Source: Pseudoxanthomonas koreensis_A
Lineage (GTDB): Bacteria > Pseudomonadota > Gammaproteobacteria > Xanthomonadales > Xanthomonadaceae
NCBI RefSeq assembly: GCF_041890415.1
Contig: NZ_CP169056.1
Span: 2,418,001-2,482,000 of the forward strand
Direction: 5' to 3'
Length of the DNA stretch: 64,000 nt
Shown here: positions 16,115 to 25,147 of the stretch, one piece after another
Layout: every line of letters starts with the position of its first letter
Numbering within the stretch: the first letter of the stretch is position 1
Translations under genes and position numbers: made by a program
Notes under the pieces: generated by a model
Told to the model about the DNA's origin: nothing
The model's database searches: none
Seen by the model: only the letters and a program-made list of their open reading frames with translations

Positions 16115-16148
16115 AAAAAAGCCCGCTTGCAGCGAACTGCCAGCGGGC
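16115..16148 (-). terminator. Rho-independent terminator downstream of aroG
   Basis: On the minus strand GCCCGCT (16148-16142) pairs with AGCGGGC (16127-16121) and is followed by six Ts (16120-16115). It separates aroG transcription from the toxin island. The bases between this hairpin and the aroG stop at 16326 contain no recognisable feature. Confidence 0.85.
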
Positions 16149-16325
16149 CTGCTCCCTCCCCCACGTCGGGATGCAGGGCCATCGTGAAGGACGTGTCAGC
16201 ACCTTGCACGCTGCACTGCAAAACAACACCGGAGGGTTCAGTTTGGCGGTTATCACGCAACCCACCCGCCTGGCCGGACCGGTCATGCGTGGCCGGCGCG
16301 GCCGGCCCTGCTGTTCCGGGTCGGC

Positions 16326-17402
16326 TCAGGCAGCGACGCTGTCGCCGCCGCGGGCGCGGCGCTGGCGCACGGCCGCAGCCAGTTGCTCCAGCACCTTGGC
16401 CGAGGTCTCCCAGTCCAGGCAGCCATCGGTGATGCTCTGGCCGTAGACGCGCGCACTGCCGTCCACCAGGTCCTGGCGACCACCGACCAGGTGGCTTTCG
16501 ATCATCACCCCGATGATCCGCCGGTCACCGCCGGCGACCTGGGCGGCAATGTCTTCCACCACGGCAGGCTGCCGGTCCGGGTCCTTGCCACTGTTGGCGT
16601 GGCTGGCATCGATCATCAATCGCGGCGCCACCCCTGCCTTGGCCAGCACTTCGCTGGCCGCCTGCACGCTGGCCGCATCGAAGTTGGGGGTCTTGCCGCC
16701 GCGCAGGATCACGTGGCCGTCGGGGTTGCCGGTGGTGGCCGCCACGGCCGAATGGCCATCCTTGGTGACGGCCAGGAAATGGTGCGGGTGGGAAGCGGCC
16801 ATGGCCGCCTCGGCAGCCACGCGCACGTTGCCGTCGGTGCCGTTCTTGAAGCCCACCGGGCACGACAGGCCCGAGGCCATCTCGCGGTGGATCTGGCTCT
16901 CGGTGGTGCGTGCGCCGATCGCGCCCCATGCCACCAGGTCGGCCATGTACTGCGGCGAGATGGTGTCCAGGAACTCGCAGCCGGCGGGCAGGCCCAGCAG
17001 GTTGATGTCGCGCAGCAGCGCGCGGCCCAGGCGCAGGCCCTTGTTGATGTTGAAGCTGCCGTCCAGGTCCGGGTCGTTGATCAGCCCCTTCCAGCCCACC
17101 GTGGTGCGCGGCTTCTCGAAGTACACCCGCATCACGATTTCGAGCGCGTCGCCCAGGCTGTCGCGCAGGGGGCGCAGGCGCCGCGCGTAATCCATTGCCG
17201 CCACCGGGTCGTGGATCGAGCACGGGCCGATCACCACCGCCAGGCGGTCGTCCTGGCCGTGCAGGATGCGGTGCAACGCGCGCCGGGCATCGGCCACGGT
17301 TTCGGAAGCCTGCTCGGTGCAGGGCAACTCGGCGATCAACTGCGCCGGCGGTGCCAGTGCGTCGATGCGGCGGATGCGCAGGTCATCGGTATTGGGGGCC
17401 AT
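16326..17402 (-). CDS. aroG: 3-deoxy-7-phosphoheptulonate synthase (class I DAHP synthase)
   Basis: The enzyme condenses phosphoenolpyruvate and erythrose-4-phosphate, the first step of aromatic amino acid synthesis. The 358-aa class I (AroF/G/H type) protein shows VVIGPCSIHDP (phosphate and metal site Cys), VYFEKPRTTVGWKGLINDPD, GARTTESQIHREMASGLSCPVGFKNGTDG and MIDASHANSGKD. Length is normal. The N-terminal RIRRIDALAPPAQLIAELP block is the usual regulatory extension. The ATG 17402 follows AAGGAG. Transcription passes through a leader-peptide attenuator just upstream, so expression should respond to aromatic aminoacyl-tRNA supply. Which isozyme feedback type it is cannot be decided. Confidence 0.95.
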   Translation of the reverse strand: MAPNTDDLRIRRIDALAPPAQLIAELPCTEQASETVADARRALHRILHGQDDRLAVVIGPCSIHDPVAAMDYARRLRPLRDSLGDALEIVMRVYFEKPRTTVGWKGLINDPDLDGSFNINKGLRLGRALLRDINLLGLPAGCEFLDTISPQYMADLVAWGAIGARTTESQIHREMASGLSCPVGFKNGTDGNVRVAAEAAMAASHPHHFLAVTKDGHSAVAATTGNPDGHVILRGGKTPNFDAASVQAASEVLAKAGVAPRLMIDASHANSGKDPDRQPAVVEDIAAQVAGGDRRIIGVMIESHLVGGRQDLVDGSARVYGQSITDGCLDWETSAKVLEQLAAAVRQRRARGGDSVAA

Positions 17403-17455
17403 GAGGGATGCTCCTTGGGCGTTGCGTTGTACGTGCTTCCCGCCGGAGACTGGCG

Positions 17456-17487
17456 AAAAAAAAACCGCCAGTGCGTCTGGCGGTTTT
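17456..17487 (-). terminator. Attenuator terminator in the aroG leader
   Basis: AAAACCGCCAG pairs with CTGGCGG around a 5-nt loop on the minus strand, followed by nine Ts (17464-17456), 54 bp before the aroG ATG. An alternative antiterminator uses AGGGGT (17527-17532) and GGCGG (17537-17541) in the leader gene. These pair with ACCCCT (17489-17494) and CCGCC (17479-17483), so the two structures exclude each other. Confidence 0.85.
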
Positions 17488-17513
17488 CAGGGGTGTGTTC
17501 CGGTGTTCGAACT

Positions 17514-17594
17514 TCAGAACGCGCGTACCCCTTCCTCCGCCGGTGGCTTCAGAAAGTAGAACCAGGAATAAAAAGGGGCGCGCTGCGTATTCAC
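17514..17594 (-). CDS. Aromatic-rich leader peptide of the aroG attenuator
   Basis: The 26-codon frame starts at GTG 17594 and reads VNTQRAPFYSWFYFLKPPAE, then EGVRAF and TGA. Seven consecutive codons (17553-17573) encode F-Y-S-W-F-Y-F, so Phe, Tyr and Trp shortage would all stall ribosomes here. GGCGG, the start of the antiterminator arm, lies about 12 nt beyond the last of these codons. It would be left free by a ribosome stalled on them and covered by one that reaches the stop. No other in-frame ATG fits and the ribosome site before the GTG is weak, so the exact start is uncertain. Confidence 0.8.
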   Translation of the reverse strand: MNTQRAPFYSWFYFLKPPAEEGVRAF

Positions 17595-17750
17595 GAAGCC
17601 ATTGATAACAGCCTGATTCCCGCGGCGCAACCGTTTCAGGGGCAACGTGGCCGGACCGCTGGCGCTTGCGGCCCCTGGCGGGGGGCCACAAACGGGGCAC
17701 GGTTGCCGGCGGCCGCCATGCGCGACGCCTGCATGTGACCGGGCGCCGGG

Positions 17751-17788
17751 CCCCATGGCATCCATGGGGTGGCCGGCAAGACCGGCCC

Positions 17789-17792
<4 letters not shown>
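17751..17792. repeat. Palindrome plus REP unit overlapping the lpd stop codon
   Basis: CCCCATGG/CCATGGGG (17751-17769) is followed by a REP unit (17771-17792). The REP end GTAG supplies the TAG stop codon of lpd on the minus strand. Together they may form the 3' end of the aceF-lpd transcript, though no T-run follows. Confidence 0.6.
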
Positions 17793-19909
<2,117 letters not shown>

Positions 19910-19921
19910 GCCCGCGCCTCC

Positions 19922-21325
19922 TTACAGCAGCACCCGGCGCATGTCCGCGAGGACCTGTGCCAGGTAGCTGGTGAAGCGCGCGGCGGCGGCGCCGTCGATC
20001 ACGCGGTGGTCGTAGCTCAGCGACAGCGGCAGGCTCAAGCGTGGCACGAACTGCTTGCCGTCCCACACCGGCTGCATCGAGGAGCGGGACACGCCCAGGA
20101 TGGCCACTTCCGGCGCATTGATGATCGGGGTGAACGCGGTGCCGCCGATGCCGCCCAGCGAGCTGATCGAGAAGCAGCCGCCGCTCATGTCGGCCGGGCC
20201 GAGCTTGCCGTCGCGCGCCTTCTTGGCCAGCTCGCCCATTTCCTGGGCCACCTGCAGCACGCCCTTCTTGTCCACGTCGCGGATCACCGGCACCACCAGC
20301 CCGTTGGGCGTGTCGGCGGCAAAGCCCACATGGCAGTACTTCTTCAGGGTGAGGTTCTCGCCGCTGGCATCGAGCGAGGCGTTGAACTCGGGGAACTGCT
20401 TCAGCGCCGCGGCGCTGGCCTTGAGCAGGAACGCGAGCATGGTCAGCTTGATGCCCGACTTGCTCTTCTCCTGCTCCTTGTTGATCTGCACGCGCAGCGC
20501 TTCCAGCTCGGTGATGTCGGCCTGCTCGAACTGGGTAACGTGCGGGATCATCGCCCAGTTGCGCGCCAGGTTGGCACCGGAGATCTTCTTGATCCGCGAC
20601 AGCGGCCGGGTCTCGACCTCGCCGAACTTGCTGAAATCCACCTTCGGCCAGGCCAGCAGGTTCAGGCCGTTGCCACCACCGGCCGAGGCACCCGCCGCGG
20701 CCGGCGCGCCGCCGGCCAGCGCGGCCTTGACGTAGCGCTGCACGTCCTCGCGGGTGATCCGGCCACCACGCTCGCTGCCCTTGACCTGGAACAGGTCCAC
20801 GCCCAGCTCGCGCGCGAACAGGCGCACCGCCGGCGTTGCGTAGGGCACCTTGTCCGGCATCACGCCATCGGCGTTGAACTCCACCGGCGGGGTACGCGGG
20901 GCGGCTGCGCCCGCGGCAGGCTGCGCCGCTGCGTGGACGATCTCGCGCTGCGCCAGCTTGTCCGGCTGCGCGGCCACGGCCACCGGCTCGACCCGCTCAC
21001 CGGTCTCGGCGGACTTCACCGGCGCTGCGGGCGCTGCTGCGGCCGGGGCCTTGGGCGGCTCGGCCTTGGCCGGCGCGCCGCCATCGGCAACTTCGATCAG
21101 CGCCACCACGCCGCCTTCGGACAGGGTGTCGCCCAGCTTGACCTTCAGCTCCTTGACCACGCCGGCGAACGGCGCGGGCACTTCCAGCGTGGCCTTGTCC
21201 GACTCCAGCGTGATCAGGCCCTGGTCCTGGCTGACGGTGTCGCCGACGGCGACCAGGATCTCGATGACGGGGACATCGCTGTAATCCCCGATGTCGGGGA
21301 CGCGCGCTTCCTTGATTTCGGCCAT
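19922..21325 (-). CDS. aceF: Pyruvate dehydrogenase E2, dihydrolipoyl acetyltransferase
   Basis: This E2 core moves acetyl groups from lipoamide to CoA. The 467-aa product has one lipoyl domain (1-80, Lys44 in ESDKATLEVP) and an Ala/Pro linker. The E1/E3-binding domain (YATPAVRLFARELGVDLFQV, about 160-200) and the catalytic domain follow, the latter ending SYDHRVIDGAAAARF with the HX3D active site. Its lipoyl domain is nearly identical to the first domain of the neighbouring E3, pointing to local duplication. The ATG 21325 is preferred because the upstream frame is non-conserved. E. coli AceF has three lipoyl domains; here two of the equivalents sit on E3. Confidence 0.95.
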   Translation of the reverse strand: MAEIKEARVPDIGDYSDVPVIEILVAVGDTVSQDQGLITLESDKATLEVPAPFAGVVKELKVKLGDTLSEGGVVALIEVADGGAPAKAEPPKAPAAAAPAAPVKSAETGERVEPVAVAAQPDKLAQREIVHAAAQPAAGAAAPRTPPVEFNADGVMPDKVPYATPAVRLFARELGVDLFQVKGSERGGRITREDVQRYVKAALAGGAPAAAGASAGGGNGLNLLAWPKVDFSKFGEVETRPLSRIKKISGANLARNWAMIPHVTQFEQADITELEALRVQINKEQEKSKSGIKLTMLAFLLKASAAALKQFPEFNASLDASGENLTLKKYCHVGFAADTPNGLVVPVIRDVDKKGVLQVAQEMGELAKKARDGKLGPADMSGGCFSISSLGGIGGTAFTPIINAPEVAILGVSRSSMQPVWDGKQFVPRLSLPLSLSYDHRVIDGAAAARFTSYLAQVLADMRRVLL

Positions 21326-21544
21326 GCCAGGCTCCGGCGTTCGTGCGTGGGTAAGAGAGTTCCCTATTGTGGTCTGTCCACGCCCCCCCGCCAACCTCTG
21401 CGCGCGCCGATGCGGCCGCGCGGGCATTGCCGCGCAACATGTTTCCAGCGTGACCATTCCCGGAAAGCCATGCGCCAGGGCGCGTTGCGGGTGTGCCCGC
21501 CGGGCCGGGGACCGCGCCGCAGCCGGCACATGGCGGCGTTCCAG

Positions 21545-22306
21545 TCAGGCCGGTTGCGGCACCGACGCCGGATCGGCCCACACCAGCGAGCGATAGTCGA
21601 AGCCGGCCTCCAGCCGCGGCTTGACCACCTGGAAGAATGGCGAGACATCGAAATCGCGCGGCGTGTACAGGCTGTGATGGCGGATGTGCAGGATTTCCTC
21701 GCGCATGCGCTGGCCGTGGGTGGTGCGCACGTCGAGCAGCTCGATTTCCGGCAGGATCGGGTAACGCACCGCCTCGAACGCCTGCGCCAGCAGGGTCGAA
21801 CAGATCGCCCGGGTGGGTTCGCCGCTGCCAAGCGCCAGCATGCGCCGCTTCATCGGGTCCGGCAGCGGCGGCTGGCGCACCAGGTAGCGGGCCAGGTCGA
21901 CGATGTTCTTGAGGTCGTAGCTGTGGCCCAGCCGGTCCAGCATGTGCCCGACCACCGCGTCGATCTCGGCCGCGCCCAGGCCCACCGGGCGGCAGATGCG
22001 CAGGTGCAGCCCGGCAAACTCCGCCAGCGGCACGGTGCGCACGCCGTCGTTGACGTCCACGTCGACGAACTGCGGCTCGGCTTCGTCTCCCGGGGTCCCC
22101 ATGCACAGCGCCGCGTGCGACCAGGTCGACTGGGTCAGGTACTTGATCGCGCCGGCGAAGCGGCTGGTGCCTTCCACCAGCAGCACGTCGCCACGGCGCA
22201 GCGCCGCCACCACCAGTTCACGGCGGCTGCTCGGGCCGCGTCCGTACTCGGGCCGCGGCGTGGCCAGGAACCGCGCCAGCCGCCTGCCCACCAATCCCAA
22301 CCCCAT
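21545..22306 (-). CDS. YiiX/YebB-like NlpC/P60-superfamily hydrolase
   Basis: The 253-aa protein has the permuted papain-like pattern: RRGDVLLVEG, STWSHAALCMG with a likely catalytic His, and later TRAICSTLLAQAFEAV with the likely Cys. Related proteins are predicted cysteine peptidases or amidases acting on lipids or peptidoglycan. A short basic amphipathic N terminus replaces a signal peptide. The ATG 22306 follows AGGGGAG. It is transcribed toward aceF, with a 219-bp gap containing no recognisable element. Substrate unknown. Confidence 0.72.
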   Translation of the reverse strand: MGLGLVGRRLARFLATPRPEYGRGPSSRRELVVAALRRGDVLLVEGTSRFAGAIKYLTQSTWSHAALCMGTPGDEAEPQFVDVDVNDGVRTVPLAEFAGLHLRICRPVGLGAAEIDAVVGHMLDRLGHSYDLKNIVDLARYLVRQPPLPDPMKRRMLALGSGEPTRAICSTLLAQAFEAVRYPILPEIELLDVRTTHGQRMREEILHIRHHSLYTPRDFDVSPFFQVVKPRLEAGFDYRSLVWADPASVPQPA

Positions 22307-22430
22307 CGGCCCACTCCCCTTGACCTGGCACAAGGCTAACCCGGATGCAGCGCAGCGGCGATGCGCAGGCCACCGGCCTATGCCGAGGGCGGCTGCGAGG
22401 GCGGCTGCGGCGGTTGCACCCGGCCGCGGC

Positions 22431-23339
22431 TCAGGAGTGGTCGATCGGCGGCGTCCGCCCGGTGCCGACGGTGCGGTCCCGGCGCAGCAGGTACAGGCCG
22501 CTGGCCATGATGATGACCGCGCCGGCCCAGGTGAACGCGTCCGGCAGGCTGCGCCACAGCAGCCAGTCCCAGCAGATCACCCAGACCAGGCCGGTGTACT
22601 CCAGCGGCGCCACCAGCGAGGCATCACCGCGCATGAAGGCATGGGTCAGGGCCACCTGCCCGAACGCGCCGGCCAGGCCCATGCCCAGGATCAGCCCGGC
22701 ATGCTCCCAGCGCAGCGGCATCCAGCCGGGGATTGCCGCCAGCCCGGCGCCCAGCACCATCAGTGCCAGGAACCAGACCACGATCGATTGCGGCGTGTCG
22801 CTGCGCGCCAGCAGGCTCACCGACACCGCCGCAAACGCGTATGCCGTGGCCGCCAGCAGCACCAGCAGCCCCGGCAGGGAGATGAAGCCGTCCACGCCCG
22901 GACGCAGCACCACGATCACGCCCAGCAGGCCGATCCCGATCGCGGTCCAGCGCCGCGGGCCCACCCGCTCGCCCAGCAGCGGCACCGACAGCGCCGCCAC
23001 CAGCAGCGGTGCGACGAAGTAGATCGTGTAGGCGGTGGACAACGGCAGGTCCTGCAACGCGAACACGAAGCAGCCGATCATCACCAGCCCCAGCACGCCG
23101 CGCACCAGGTGCAGCCCCCAGCGCACCGGCAGCAGCGAGCGCGGGCCGGCGGTGGCCAGCACCCAGGCCAGCACGAACGGCAGCGAGGCGGCGCCGCGCA
23201 GCAGGGTCACCTGCAGCGGCGGATAGTGCGTCACCAGCAGCTTCAGGCCGGCGTCCATCACCGAGAAGCCGCCGATGGCCGCGACCATCCAGCCGGCGGC
23301 AACCAGCGGTGAACGATGCGGGGCGACGGCGGGCGGCAT
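22431..23339 (-). CDS. EamA-family DMT-superfamily transporter
   Basis: The 302-aa protein has ten predicted membrane helices in two EamA repeats: GWMVAAIGGFSVMDAGLKLL opens the first, and the second contains GLAGAFGQVALTHAFMRGDA, LVAPLEYTGLVWVICWDWLL and AGAVIIMASGLYLLRRDR. Members export metabolites or amino acids; the substrate is not predictable. It lies back-to-back with yajQ, 115 bp apart. The start at 23339 drops an Arg-rich non-conserved extension. Confidence 0.85.
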   Translation of the reverse strand: MPPAVAPHRSPLVAAGWMVAAIGGFSVMDAGLKLLVTHYPPLQVTLLRGAASLPFVLAWVLATAGPRSLLPVRWGLHLVRGVLGLVMIGCFVFALQDLPLSTAYTIYFVAPLLVAALSVPLLGERVGPRRWTAIGIGLLGVIVVLRPGVDGFISLPGLLVLLAATAYAFAAVSVSLLARSDTPQSIVVWFLALMVLGAGLAAIPGWMPLRWEHAGLILGMGLAGAFGQVALTHAFMRGDASLVAPLEYTGLVWVICWDWLLWRSLPDAFTWAGAVIIMASGLYLLRRDRTVGTGRTPPIDHS

Positions 23340-23421
23340 CGGCGCATTATCACTGCTGCGGGCTGCCGGGCCGCGCGCAGGCCTCCGGCCACGGCGGCGC
23401 ACCCGTACAGGCCCGCAGGGC

Positions 23422-23427
23422 TAGAAT
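23422..23427 (+). promoter_or_regulatory. Candidate -10 box of yajQ
   Basis: TAGAAT in the context GGGCTAGAATGCGGG lies 27 bp before the yajQ ATG. It matches the cTAGAAT form seen before groES and purD. Confidence 0.45.
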
Positions 23428-23454
23428 GCGGGCTGCCTACTGCCGGAGCCCGCC

Positions 23455-23937
23455 ATGCCCTCTTTCGACGTCATCTCCGAAGTCGACACCCATGAGCTGA
23501 CCAATGCGGTCGACCAGGCCAGCCGCGAGCTGACCACCCGTTTCGACTTCAAGGGCGTGGACGCCAAATTCGCGCTGGAGGACAACGTGGTGTCGCAGTC
23601 CGCGCCCAGCGACTTCCAGCTCAAGCAGATGACCGACATCCTCAAGCAGCGGCTGACCGCGCGCAGCATCGACATCCGCTGCCTGGAGTTCGGCGACGTG
23701 GAGACCAACCTGGCCGGCGCGCGGCAGAAGGTCACCATCAAGCAGGGCATCGAGCGCGAGACGGCCAAGAAGATCCAGTCCGCGCTCAAGGACGCCAAGC
23801 TCAAGGTCGACAGCCAGATCAACGGCGACAAGCTGCGGGTCAACGGCAAGAAGCGCGACGACCTGCAGGACGCCATCGCGCTGCTGCGCAAGGCCGACTT
23901 CGGCATCCCGCTGCAGTTCGACAACTTCCGCGACTGA
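23455..23937 (+). CDS. yajQ: YajQ family nucleotide-binding protein
   Basis: The 160-aa protein aligns end to end with YajQ (DUF520): MPSFDVISEVDTHELTNAVD, RFDFKGVDAKFALED, KQGIERETAKKIQSALKDAK and the ending GIPLQFDNFRD. YajQ proteins bind c-di-GMP in Xanthomonas and Stenotrophomonas, where one acts with a LysR regulator to control virulence genes; they also bind RNA or nucleotides. Ribosome site GGAG precedes the ATG. Eleven bases separate it from the DUF1415 gene, so the two probably form an operon. Confidence 0.95.
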   Translation: MPSFDVISEVDTHELTNAVDQASRELTTRFDFKGVDAKFALEDNVVSQSAPSDFQLKQMTDILKQRLTARSIDIRCLEFGDVETNLAGARQKVTIKQGIERETAKKIQSALKDAKLKVDSQINGDKLRVNGKKRDDLQDAIALLRKADFGIPLQFDNFRD

Positions 23938-23948
23938 AGCCGGCCACG

Positions 23949-24533
23949 ATGAACGAACCCCGCCACAACGGCGCGATCGACCCCGGCACGGACGCGGTGC
24001 TGGCCGCCACCCGGCGCTGGCTGGAACTGGCGGTAATCGGGCTGAACCTGTGTCCGTTCGCCAAGGCGGTGTACGTGAAGGACCAGGTGCGCATCGTGTC
24101 CACCGACACCACCAGCCCGGAGCAGCTGCTGGCGCAACTGGGCGAGGAGCTCCTGCACCTGCGCGACACCCCGGCCGAACAGACCGACACCACCTTGCTG
24201 GTGCACCCGCACGTGCTGCAGGACTTCCTGGACTACAACGACTTCCTGGACCAGGCCGACGCGCTGGTGGAAGCGCTGGAGCTGGACGGCGTGCTGCAGG
24301 TGGCAAGCTTCCACCCCGATTACCGCTTCGCCGACTCGGCGCCGGACGACATCGAGAACTACAGCAACCGCGCGCCCTGGCCGATCCTGCACCTGCTGCG
24401 CGAGGACAGCGTGGGCCGGGCGGTGGACGCCTACCCGGACGCGGACGTCATCGTCGAACGCAACTACGCCACCCTGCGCCAGCTGGGCCACGACGGCTGG
24501 CGCCGGCTGTTTGAAGGCGGCAGCAGCAGCTAG
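23949..24533 (+). CDS. DUF1415 family protein
   Basis: The 194-aa soluble protein shows the DUF1415 pattern: LAATRRWLELAVIGLNLCPF near the N terminus, LLVHPHVLQDFLDYNDFLD, then VASFHPDYRFADSAPDDIENYSNRAPWPILHLLRE. The conserved Cys in NLCPF and His/Asp residues suggest a metal or redox site, but no function is known. It is co-directional with yajQ and likely co-transcribed. Confidence 0.88.
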   Translation: MNEPRHNGAIDPGTDAVLAATRRWLELAVIGLNLCPFAKAVYVKDQVRIVSTDTTSPEQLLAQLGEELLHLRDTPAEQTDTTLLVHPHVLQDFLDYNDFLDQADALVEALELDGVLQVASFHPDYRFADSAPDDIENYSNRAPWPILHLLREDSVGRAVDAYPDADVIVERNYATLRQLGHDGWRRLFEGGSSS

Positions 24534-24577
24534 CGGCCGGGCGCGCGCAACCGCCGGCAACGCGGGCCGCGGGGCGC

Positions 24578-25057
24578 TCAGTGATGCGCGTGGCCGGCCT
24601 CCGCCCCGGTGGCGGCCAGGGCCCTGACCTCGAACTCCACCGGCACCCGGCCGGCATGCTCGAACACCAGCGTGGTCGCCACCCGGGCGCCCTCTTCGAA
24701 CGCGACCTGCGGGCCGATGAACATCAGGTGGTAGCCGCCCGGCTCCAGCACCACGGTCTGGCCGGCGGGCACCGGCAGGCCGGCGTCCATCTGCCGCATC
24801 TGGGCCACGTCGCCCTCGTGGCGCACCTCGTGGATCTCCACCCGCTGCGCCGCGTCCGTTTCCACCGCAAGCAGGCGCTCATCGGCGGTGCCGCGGTTGC
24901 GCAAGGTCACGAAGCCGCCGGCCACCGGTGCGCCCGGCGGCGTGGCCCGCGACCAGGCCACCGATATTTCCATGTCGCCGGCACGCTGGTGGTCGTGCCG
25001 GGCGCAGCCGGCCACGACAACAATGGCCAGCAGGGCGGTGAACATCATCTTCTTCAT
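24578..25057 (-). CDS. Copper chaperone PCu(A)C family lipoprotein
   Basis: The 159-aa product has a lipoprotein signal (MKKMMFTALLAIVVVAGC, lipid Cys18). A PCu(A)C domain follows with the Cu(I) ligands HEVRHEGDVAQMRQM and GGYHLMFIG, matching the H/M-x10-M-x21-H-x-M pattern. A His-rich end (GHAHH) could add sites. The family carries Cu(I) in the periplasm for cytochrome oxidase. The ATG 25057 follows AAGGAG; an ATG just upstream is within that site. It is last in a leftward unit with the TonB receptor, PepSY protein and DUF2946. Confidence 0.88.
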   Translation of the reverse strand: MKKMMFTALLAIVVVAGCARHDHQRAGDMEISVAWSRATPPGAPVAGGFVTLRNRGTADERLLAVETDAAQRVEIHEVRHEGDVAQMRQMDAGLPVPAGQTVVLEPGGYHLMFIGPQVAFEEGARVATTLVFEHAGRVPVEFEVRALAATGAEAGHAHH

Positions 25058-25147
25058 CGCGTGGTACTCCTTCATGTTCAAGCAGGTTGCGCGGGCGCGA
25101 TGCCCGCGCGATGGATGGCATGCCCGGCATCGGCGCCGGGCGCGCCT

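Noticed and set aside
17630..17720. A second terminator candidate between lpd and the aroG leader (GGCCCC/GGGGCC stems)
   Set aside because: The stems are short and irregular with no T-run; the palindrome and REP at the lpd end are better supported.
19922..21325. A missing aceE next to aceF
   Set aside because: The flanking genes are a YiiX-like hydrolase and lpd. Absence of E1 here only shows that it is encoded elsewhere, not that it is lost.
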